Shown: one piece after another, positions 58,492-64,000 of the stretch | Numbering within the stretch: the stretch's first letter is position 1 | Layout: the number at the start of each line of letters is the position of its first letter | Source: Streptomyces sp. NBC_01476 | GTDB taxonomy: Bacteria; Actinomycetota; Actinomycetes; Streptomycetales; Streptomycetaceae | Assembly (NCBI RefSeq): GCF_036227265.1 | Contig: NZ_CP109446.1 | Location: 657,501-721,500 of the forward strand | Direction: 5' to 3' | DNA length: 64,000 nucleotides | The notes under the pieces: generated by a model | Databases searched by the model: none | What the model was told of the DNA's origin: nothing | The model's input: only the letters and a program-made list of their open reading frames with translations | Made by a program: the position numbers and the translations under genes

Positions 58492-59157
58492 ATGAACGCG
58501 CTTCCCGCGGACGGCCCGGAGATCGACGCGGCCTTCCTGCGCCGCTGGCTCGACACCGCGGCGGACGTCATCGAGCGCGAGGCCGCCCGGTTGGACGACC
58601 TCGACTCGCCCATCGGCGACGCCGACCACGGTGGCAATATGCGCCGTGGATTCATCGCCGCCCGCACGGCCGTGGGGCAGGAGCCGCCGGACACACCGGG
58701 CGGTGTGCTGGTGGCGGTGGGCCGGCAGCTGATCAGTACGGTCGGCGGCGCGTCGGGGCCACTCTACGGCACGCTGCTGCGGCGGGCGGGCAAGGAACTG
58801 GGCGACGAGCCGGCGGTGTCCGCCGCACGGCTGCGGGACGCGCTGAAAGCCGGGGTGGACGGGGTGGCCCAGCTCGGTGGCGCGGCCGTCGGCGACAAGA
58901 CCATGCTGGACGCGCTCTACCCGGCCCTGGACGCCCTGTCCGGCGCCCTCGACGCGGGTGCGTCCACCGCCGACGCCCTGTCGGCGGCCGCCGCGGCCGC
59001 CGACACGGGCGCGACGGCCACCATCCCGCTGCGTGCCCGCAAGGGCCGTGCCAGTTACCTCGGCGAGCGCAGCATCGACCATCAGGACCCGGGCGCCACG
59101 TCCGCCGCCCTCCTCCTCAACGCCCTGTCCGACACGGCGACGGGGACAGCCGCGTGA
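58492..59157 (+). CDS. dhaL: Dihydroxyacetone kinase ADP-binding subunit DhaL
   Basis: 221 residues. The Mg-ADP site motif LDSPIGDADHGGNM holds the three Asp ligands. STVGGASGPLYGTLL and AVGDKTMLDALYPAL are typical of DhaL. In PTS-type systems DhaL keeps its ADP as a fixed coenzyme that DhaM rephosphorylates. Second gene of the dha operon. A 183-base gap to dhaM holds a small coupled ORF. Confidence 0.94.
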   Translation: MNALPADGPEIDAAFLRRWLDTAADVIEREAARLDDLDSPIGDADHGGNMRRGFIAARTAVGQEPPDTPGGVLVAVGRQLISTVGGASGPLYGTLLRRAGKELGDEPAVSAARLRDALKAGVDGVAQLGGAAVGDKTMLDALYPALDALSGALDAGASTADALSAAAAAADTGATATIPLRARKGRASYLGERSIDHQDPGATSAALLLNALSDTATGTAA

Positions 59158-59254
59158 CCTGGGGCTGTGCCGTCCGTGCCGCCGATGCCGCCGATGCCGT
59201 AAATGCTGTAAATGCCGCCTCCCGCCGTCTCGGAAGCGCCGAAGGAGCCGCCGT

Positions 59255-59344
59255 ATGACCGAGCACGCAGGACCCGAACCGGCCGCCCGCGCGGTCGACC
59301 CTGACCACCCGTCCATACGCACGGCGGAAGAAGGTGCGATATGA
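59255..59344 (+). CDS. Small ORF (29 aa) translationally coupled to dhaM
   Basis: An ATG at 59255 has GAAGGAG 7 bases upstream. The frame runs 29 codons (starting MTEHAGPEPAAR, ending AEEGAI) to a TGA that overlaps the dhaM ATG (ATGA at 59341-59344). The dhaM ribosome binding site GAAGAAGG lies inside this frame. It may be a leader peptide whose translation opens dhaM, or a real small protein. Composition is acidic and it contains no hydrophobic segment. Confidence 0.5.
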   Translation: MTEHAGPEPAARAVDPDHPSIRTAEEGAI

Positions 59345-59751
59345 CCGCCCCCACCCCGCTGGTCGGTGTCGTACTCGTCTCGCACAGTGCGGCCGTCGCC
59401 GAGGCCGTCGCCGGACTGGCGACCGCCCTGACCGGCGGCGGCACCGACGTCCTGGTCGAGCCGGCGGGCGGCGGGCCCGACGGCGGCCTCGGGACCAGCT
59501 CCGAGCTGATCGCGTCGGCGGCCCGCTCGGTCGACCGGGGCGCCGGCGTCGCGGTCCTCGCCGATCTCGGCAGCGCCGTCCTCACCGTCAAGGCACTGCT
59601 CGCGGACGACGAGCTGCCGGACGGCACCCGGCTGGTCGACGCGCCCTTCCTGGAGGGCGCGGTCGCCGCCGTCGTCACCGCTTCGGCCGGCGCGGACCTG
59701 ACGGCGGTCGAAGCGGCGGCGGCCGAGGCGTACACCTACCGCAAGACCTGA
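59341..59751 (+). CDS. dhaM: PTS-dependent dihydroxyacetone kinase phosphotransferase subunit DhaM (EIIA domain)
   Basis: 136 residues, a single EIIA-Man-type domain. LVGVVLVSHSAAVAEAV carries phospho-accepting His15; GTSSELIASAA and AVLADLGSAVLT are conserved. It lacks the HPr and EI-like domains found fused in E. coli DhaM, so it takes phosphate from the general EI/HPr. EI is encoded at 500-2176. Last gene of the dha operon, followed by a strong terminator. Confidence 0.94.
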   Translation: MTAPTPLVGVVLVSHSAAVAEAVAGLATALTGGGTDVLVEPAGGGPDGGLGTSSELIASAARSVDRGAGVAVLADLGSAVLTVKALLADDELPDGTRLVDAPFLEGAVAAVVTASAGADLTAVEAAAAEAYTYRKT

Positions 59752-59826
59752 CCACGGGGAGCCCGTGGACCTGCCGCCCATAAGTCGACAAAGACATTCG
59801 CCGCCAGGGCAACAGCGTCCGAGAGA

Positions 59827-59871
59827 CGACCGGCCCCCTCCCCCGCGCGCCGCGGAGGAGGGGGCCGGTCG
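59827..59871. terminator. Strong terminator after dhaM
   Basis: A perfect 15-bp stem, CGACCGGCCCCCTCC at 59827-59841 and GGAGGGGGCCGGTCG at 59857-59871, around a 15-base loop. It also lies 12 bases beyond the end of the convergent small gene at 59884. Confidence 0.85.
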
Positions 59872-59883
59872 CGCCGTAGGCGG

Positions 59884-60177
59884 TCAGCGCCCGTAGGCGA
59901 GCAGCGCCCGCACCATCCGGCAGGTGATGTCGGACGGTGGGTGGACACCGATCCGCTCGGCGGTGTTCCGGATCCGCGCGTTGCCGGCCCGCGCCGGCTC
60001 GTACACCCCCGAGTCCAGCAGGGCGATGGCCAGGCGCATGGTCTTGAGCCGGCGGTTGTGCGCGACGTACCACTCTCGGGGCAGCCCGGCGGGCAGCGGC
60101 TTCTTGGGCAACGGCGCCGCGAACAGCGGCGGTTGCGTGACTCGGGACTTCGGCAGGGGCAGTACGGCAGCAGCCAT
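59884..60177 (-). CDS. Small conserved hypothetical protein (97 aa)
   Basis: 97 residues: a Pro-rich start MAAAVLPLPKSRVTQPPLFA, then LPREWYVAHNRRLKTMRLAI, LLDSGVYEPA, IRNTAERIGVHPPSDITC. The second half resembles a short helix-turn-helix (IRNTAERIGVHPPSD) and the protein is basic. The ATG at 60177 is preceded by GGAGGATG, so this start is firm. The longer frame to 60372 has no site. I do not recognise a named family. Confidence 0.72.
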   Translation of the reverse strand: MAAAVLPLPKSRVTQPPLFAAPLPKKPLPAGLPREWYVAHNRRLKTMRLAIALLDSGVYEPARAGNARIRNTAERIGVHPPSDITCRMVRALLAYGR

Positions 60178-60546
60178 CGGCATCCTCCAGAGGCGTCGGC
60201 CAACCCTCTCGAACACTGTCGATTTTACCGCCAGGCACTGACAAAATCCGCTGGCCAGAGGCAAGTTGGCCGACTCTGGCGGTTCGAACAGCCGAGCCGC
60301 GGTGAAGGGGGGATCCGACCCCCGGGCCGACAGCGCCGCCCGCGGCCTCCAGCCGCCTGCCCGCTGTGACACCGCGGGGAGCGAGGGCTCCGGCGCGGGT
60401 CAGGTCGCGCCGGAGCAGAAGAATCCCATCAGAAAGCGGGCGTAAATTCAACAGTTATTTACGCAAGAATCTGATAAAAAATGGAAATGGCCCGTCACCC
60501 GGTCCAGGACAGGGTGACGGGCAGTGGAGCGGCCGGCAGATCCGGG
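60178..60546. other. 369-base region with an AT-rich nested dyad
   Basis: No gene seen. At 60428-60475 an unusually AT-rich stretch has inner arms GCGTAAA (60440-60446) and TTTACGC (60458-60464) nested in outer arms ATCAGA (60428-60433) and TCTGAT (60470-60475), nearly concentric. Next to it is the NUDIX terminator. It could be a binding site or the promoter region of the 59884-60177 gene. Confidence 0.5.
60474..60522 (-). terminator. Rho-independent terminator of the NUDIX gene
   Basis: In the minus direction a perfect 11-bp stem (GCCCGTCACCC 60490-60500 with GGGTGACGGGC 60512-60522) is followed by CATTTCCATTTTTT. This is a textbook hairpin plus U-tract, rare in such a GC-rich genome. It lies 25 bases after the NUDIX stop. 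Confidence 0.9.
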
Positions 60547-61056
60547 CTACGGCGCGGTGTAGCCGCCGTCTCCCAGTCCGGGCGCCGGCGCCGGGGCGAA
60601 CCAGGTGGGGTCGTCGCGCAGCGCCAGCTCGATCCGGCCGCGGGCGATCGGGCCCAGCGGCGGCAGTTCGTGGGGCGCGAACCAGCGCACGTCGAGCGAC
60701 TCGTCGTCGTTCACCCGCGCCTCGCCGCCGACCGCCCGGCAGCGCAGCACGATGTCGACGTACTGGGCGTGGTCGCCGTTGTCGTACACCACCGGTTCGT
60801 TGGTGAAGACGCTCAGCACCCGCTCCACCACGGCGGAGACCCCGGTCTCCTCCTGGATCTCCCGGACCGCCGCCTCGGCCGGCTGCTCGCCGGGGTCGGG
60901 GATACCGCTGATGAGTGCCCACTTCCCGCTGTCCGCCCGCCGGTTGAGCAGGATCCGGCCACGGGCGTCGAACACCACCATCACCACCCCGGGGAGGAAC
61001 AGCAGGGTGTCCCCCGCCTTCTCACGGATGTCGAGGATGAACTTCGGAGTCGCCAT
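60547..61056 (-). CDS. NUDIX hydrolase
   Basis: 169 residues with a canonical Nudix box GIPDPGEQPAEAAVREIQEE followed by TGV. LLFLPGVVMVVFDARGRILL precedes it. Acts on a nucleoside diphosphate derivative, cytosolic; the substrate cannot be predicted. The ATG at 61056 (MATPKF) is chosen; a longer start at 61077 has no advantage. Stand-alone, ending in a strong terminator. Confidence 0.88.
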   Translation of the reverse strand: MATPKFILDIREKAGDTLLFLPGVVMVVFDARGRILLNRRADSGKWALISGIPDPGEQPAEAAVREIQEETGVSAVVERVLSVFTNEPVVYDNGDHAQYVDIVLRCRAVGGEARVNDDESLDVRWFAPHELPPLGPIARGRIELALRDDPTWFAPAPAPGLGDGGYTAP

Positions 61057-61248
61057 GCCCCTGAGCCTACGAGACAAAGGGTGGACGCCACATCAGCACC
61101 AGGTTTCACAAGCAGGACAAGGTTCCTGCGCAACATATCCACAGCGCCCCCTTCACCCGTTACGGTGACCCCGGAGACAGCGCCCACGCGGGGACCGCGG
61201 GTGTGACGGCACCCCGTCACGTCCGGGTGACGGCAGGGGGACCGGGGG

Positions 61249-62346
61249 ATGGACACAACGGCCGGCGGATCGCCGGACGCCGCGCACGCGGGCCTGCCGT
61301 GCGACGCGGGCACCCCGGACACCCCGGAGCCGGCTGCCGTCCGGCCGCACCACGGGCGCACCGACGCGGCCGGCATCGTGGTGCTCGCCTGTTGCGCCAT
61401 CTGGGTGCTGGTGGCCGCGGCCGGCCGGTCCGCGCGGCCGGAGGGGACACTGCTTGCCCTGCTCGCCGTCACCGCTGGATACGCCGCCGGCCGTATCCTC
61501 GGCGCGCTGCTGCCGGTGCTGGCGCCGGCCACCGCCGCCGTGGCCGTACTGGCCCTGGTGCTGATCCCGCCGTCCCGGCTGTCCGCCCCCGCGGACAGCC
61601 CGCCGCTCGGCCGTCCCACCGCCGACGCGGCGCTGCTGGTACTGGCGGCCGGCGCCGCCTGCTGCGCGGCCTGGGCGGCCCACGGCAGGGTCCGGCGGAC
61701 GCTGCTGCGGCTGACCGGGCTCGTTGCCGCGGTCGCCGCCTTCGCGCTGGGGTCGGCCGCGGGCTTCGCGGCGGGCATCGCCATCACCCTCTGCTCGCTG
61801 GCCGCGGCCCGGATGGAGCGCCGCCGGGTGCTGGGGCTGGCCGGTCTCGCGCTGGCCGCGGCGCTGGCGGTGGCCGGGACGTACGCGGTCGCCGCAGGCA
61901 CGCTGCCGTCCGGTCTGTCGGCCTCCCTCACCGGGCAGCTCACCCGGCCGCGGGTCCAGGTGTGGCACGAGGCGATGGCGATCGCCGAGCACCATCCGGT
62001 GCGGGGAGTGGGGCCCGAGCGGTTCACCGAAGAGGCCGGAGCGCTGCCCACCGACGTGTCCACGCCCCCGGCGGGGGCGCCGCGGTCGGCGCCCCTCCAG
62101 CTCGCCGCAGAACAGGGCTACCCCGGGGTGGCGCTCCTCGCGCTCGCCTACGGCTGGGTGCTCTGCGCCCTGTGGCGCTCGTCCCGGCCGACCCCGGTGG
62201 TCCTCACCGCGGGCGCCGCGCTGACCGGACTGGCGCTGCTGGCGACGGTCGATCCTGTGCTGAGCTTCGCCGTGGTGACGGCGGGCGCGGGTTTTCTGGC
62301 CGGGGTCGCGACGGCCCGGCCGTTGGAGGAGAGTCCTGCGGGGTGA
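61249..62346 (+). CDS. O-antigen ligase/polymerase-like membrane protein
   Basis: 365 residues with about nine hydrophobic segments between a 35-residue soluble N-terminus and a short tail. The motif RVQVWHEAMAIAEHHPVRGV followed by GPERF is the Wzy_C/WaaL-type signature on the extracytoplasmic loop (R...W..A......P..G.G...F). It is short for the family, which usually has 10-12 helices. It may transfer or polymerise a lipid-linked glycan. ATG at 61249 with GGGGGACCGGGGG upstream. No other polysaccharide genes adjoin it. Confidence 0.75.
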   Translation: MDTTAGGSPDAAHAGLPCDAGTPDTPEPAAVRPHHGRTDAAGIVVLACCAIWVLVAAAGRSARPEGTLLALLAVTAGYAAGRILGALLPVLAPATAAVAVLALVLIPPSRLSAPADSPPLGRPTADAALLVLAAGAACCAAWAAHGRVRRTLLRLTGLVAAVAAFALGSAAGFAAGIAITLCSLAAARMERRRVLGLAGLALAAALAVAGTYAVAAGTLPSGLSASLTGQLTRPRVQVWHEAMAIAEHHPVRGVGPERFTEEAGALPTDVSTPPAGAPRSAPLQLAAEQGYPGVALLALAYGWVLCALWRSSRPTPVVLTAGAALTGLALLATVDPVLSFAVVTAGAGFLAGVATARPLEESPAG

Positions 62347-62376
62347 GGGCGGCGACGCGTCCCGGGTCTCCCGGGG

Positions 62377-62931
62377 TCAGGCGCGGCCGGGGCCGGCCGC
62401 CGGGCGGGAGCGCAGCAGCAGGCAGTCCCTGATCGTCTTGACCGCGCCCTCCGGGTCGTCCACGGTCACCGTGAAGTGCCGGCCGCCGCCGAGGTCGATC
62501 ACCAGGCCGGGCCCGCGTCTGACGACCACGGCGGTGCCGAGCTCCGGGCGCCAGCGGTAGCCCCAGCCGCCCCAGGTACGCGGACTGATCCAGGCGCTGA
62601 CCTGCGCGCCGCTGACCTCGTCCAGCGGGATACGGCGCCGCGGCACTCCGATGTGACCGCAGCGCACGTGCACCGCGTCGTAGTCGATGGTCACGTGCAC
62701 GTGGGTGAAGGCGATCGTGCCGAAGAGCACGAGGAGGCCCACGGCGAGGCAGCCCACGACGGACATCACCAGCGGGGCCAGGCCGGACGTGCCGGGGCCG
62801 TCCACCGCGAGGTCGATGCCCAGGGCGAGACAGGCGGCGCCCGCCGCGGCGAGCACCCACTGCATACGGTTGCTGGCGCGGCCCGTCCATTCCTGGGACG
62901 CGCCGGTCTGATGCCGGGGCGCGTGCTTCAT
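62377..62931 (-). CDS. Bacterial PH-domain-like membrane protein
   Basis: 184 residues. Two membrane helices (about 23-42 and 50-75) are followed by a beta-rich domain: VHVTIDYDAVHVRCG, PRRRIPLDEVSGAQV and FTVTVDDPEGAVKTIRDCLL resemble bacterial PH-like domains (bPH/DUF3093-type). Function unknown; possibly a membrane-associated scaffold. ATG at 62931. Located 13 bases before the end of murI and in the same direction. Confidence 0.72.
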   Translation of the reverse strand: MKHAPRHQTGASQEWTGRASNRMQWVLAAAGAACLALGIDLAVDGPGTSGLAPLVMSVVGCLAVGLLVLFGTIAFTHVHVTIDYDAVHVRCGHIGVPRRRIPLDEVSGAQVSAWISPRTWGGWGYRWRPELGTAVVVRRGPGLVIDLGGGRHFTVTVDDPEGAVKTIRDCLLLRSRPAAGPGRA

Positions 62932-62944
62932 GGCACGAAGCGTA

Positions 62945-63751
62945 CTAAGCGCTCGGGAGAGGGGCACCCATCTTCCTCAGGTTGTGGCGGGAGTCGCGCT
63001 TGAGCGCCGCGCCCTCGGGGTAGGCCAGGGCCGCCGCGGGAAGCGCCGCGGCCCGGTGCCCACCGAGGATCACGGTCACGGCGCCGGTTGGGCCGACCGG
63101 GGTGACGCCCGTCGCACCGATCCGGCGCAGCGCCTGCGCGGCGACGGCGTGCGCGGAGCCGTAGAGCTCGGCGTCCGGTACGGCGGCGGCGATCCGGCCG
63201 GCGACGAGTTCGTAGTGCGTGCAGCCGAGGACGACGCCGGTCACGTCCGGTGGGGTCAGGGCGGCGGCGGCGTCCACGGCGGCGCGTACGGCGTCGGTGT
63301 CGGCCCGCTGCACGGCGTCGGCGAGGCCGGGGCAGGGCACCTCGGTGACGCGGGCGCCGTTGCCGAAGTCGGCGATCAGGCCCCGCTGGTAGGCGCTGCC
63401 GGTGGTGGCGGGGGTGGCCCAGATCGCCACGGCCCGGTGCTCGGCGGCGGCCGGCTTGATCGCGGGGACGGTGCCGATGACGGGCAGCCCGGGTTCGAAC
63501 GCGGCCCGCAGGGCGGGCAGCGCGTGCACGGTCGCGGTGTTGCAGGCCACGATCAGCGCGTCGAGATCCTCCTCCGCGGCGGCCCGCGCGCAGGCCAGTG
63601 CCCGCCGCGTCACGTCCTCCGCGGACCGCGGCCCCCACGGCATGCCCTCCGGGTCCGACGCGAGCACGAGCTCCACGTCCCCCCGCGCCTCCCGCACCGC
63701 CGCAGCCGCGGCCAGCAACCCGATCCCCGAATCCACCAGCCCGATCTTCAC
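62945..63751 (-). CDS. murI: Glutamate racemase-family protein
   Basis: 268 residues. IGLVDSGIGLLAAAA carries the catalytic Asp/Ser region, LIVACNTATVHALPALR the first Cys, and VVLGCTHYELV the second Cys with His. These are the two-base racemase residues that make D-glutamate for peptidoglycan. Some features are looser than in classical MurI (DSGIG where MurI has DSGVGG), so a second racemase of the Asp/Glu/hydantoin family is possible. GTG at 63751. Upstream are tandem repeats. The PH-like gene may be co-transcribed. Confidence 0.8.
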   Translation of the reverse strand: MKIGLVDSGIGLLAAAAAVREARGDVELVLASDPEGMPWGPRSAEDVTRRALACARAAAEEDLDALIVACNTATVHALPALRAAFEPGLPVIGTVPAIKPAAAEHRAVAIWATPATTGSAYQRGLIADFGNGARVTEVPCPGLADAVQRADTDAVRAAVDAAAALTPPDVTGVVLGCTHYELVAGRIAAAVPDAELYGSAHAVAAQALRRIGATGVTPVGPTGAVTVILGGHRAAALPAAALAYPEGAALKRDSRHNLRKMGAPLPSA

Positions 63752-63813
63752 GGCTCTTACTCTAAGCGCCCCCACCCCGCCCCCCAACGCGACGGCCCAC
63801 CACCACCACCACC

Positions 63814-64000
63814 AACCGCCGCAGCGGGCGGGACGCGAGACGAAAGCACCCCGGCGGCGCCCAACCCACAGATCACCAACCCGAGCCCCCGCAGAACGGC
63901 ACCCGACAAACCGCCGCAACGGCGGGACGCGAACGAATGGATCCCGGCGGTGCCGAACCACAGATCACCAACCCGAGCCCGCGAAGCACCGCACCCCACC
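63814..64000. repeat. Imperfect tandem repeat of about 92-95 bp upstream of murI
   Basis: Unit one (from 63814) and unit two (from 63909, cut by the window end) share CCGCCGCA...GGCGGGACGCGA, CCCGGCGG and ACAGATCACCAACCCGAGCC (63868 and 63960). Small indels shift the period from 95 to 92. A (CCA)n run precedes it at 63797-63813. Confidence 0.8.

Noticed and set aside
63797..63813. (CCA)n run as a coding or functional microsatellite
   Set aside because: Short, non-coding on the chosen gene model, and better treated as the edge of the tandem repeat region.
1..64000. tRNA, rRNA, insertion sequence, integrase or CRISPR array
   Set aside because: I read for tRNA-like cloverleaf ends, transposase motifs and regularly spaced repeats and saw none. 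A scan with dedicated tools was not possible.

Overview
The window is about 72% GC, with strong third-position GC bias, GTG starts, and GGAGG-type ribosome binding sites. It carries many lineage-typical genes: a four-gene conservon (cvnABCD), an NsdA-like regulator, a DUF397 protein, a chitinase with a DasR-type operator, CGNR and LuxR/LAL-like regulators, and rare TTA codons confined to regulatory genes. Together these point to the chromosome of a Streptomyces or close relative (Streptomycetaceae). I see no rRNA, tRNA, insertion sequence, prophage or CRISPR array. It looks like core or near-core chromosome with a few variable cassettes.

Layout. 1-5.1 kb: PTS genes crr-ptsI, an unrecognised minus-strand gene, and a secreted CBM2-FnIII-GH18 chitinase behind a promoter and dre-like operator. 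5.1-9.8 kb: acetoacetyl-CoA synthetase and a GH31 glycosidase. 9.7-14.5 kb: a compact minus-strand operon of five genes (NUDIX-winged helix, J-domain/kinase-like fusion, VWA protein, divergent adenylosuccinate-synthetase paralogue, Zn-ribbon NUDIX) with palindromic and direct-repeat DNA upstream. This is my best candidate for an undescribed system. 14.7-19.8 kb: a DUF962 membrane protein, conservon cvnA-B-C-D, and a small membrane protein. 19.9-27.1 kb: an MksF-MksE-MksB/MukBEF-like SMC trio without the JetD/MksG nuclease. 27.2-29.6 kb: 5-oxoprolinase pxpABC. 29.5-32.7 kb: two GT4 glycosyltransferases and a GDSL hydrolase, translationally coupled. 33-39.4 kb: a HEAT-like protein, a PAS-SpoIIE phosphatase with a TTA codon, the NsdA-like regulator and a phosphotransferase. 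39.7-48.7 kb: a secreted amidase, a hypothetical protein, an HTH-less LAL-type ATPase with a TTA codon, a CGNR regulator divergent from a PNPOx enzyme and a mycothiol-dependent-type enzyme, DUF397, and an isochorismatase-fold enzyme. 48.7-54.8 kb: an endonuclease/phosphatase-fold protein, a Ser/Thr kinase with eight 42-residue TPRs, an MpaB/DUF2236 protein and an LCP protein. 54.8-57.1 kb: an ECF41-type module (membrane gene, NmrA-like reductase, sigma factor) with two exact ECF41-type promoters. 57.4-59.8 kb: dhaKL-sORF-dhaM. 59.9-64 kb: a small hypothetical, NUDIX, O-antigen-ligase-like protein, PH-like membrane protein and glutamate racemase.

Connections. EIIA-Glc and EI at the left edge, the dre-controlled chitinase, and the EI/HPr-dependent DhaM at the right edge all belong to PTS and aminosugar/dihydroxyacetone metabolism. 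Several convergent pairs share strong hairpins. Cell-envelope functions (amidase, LCP, glycosyltransferases, O-antigen-ligase-like, murI) are scattered through the window.

Limits: all family calls come from reading motifs and lengths by eye. No similarity search, structure prediction or promoter scoring was run.
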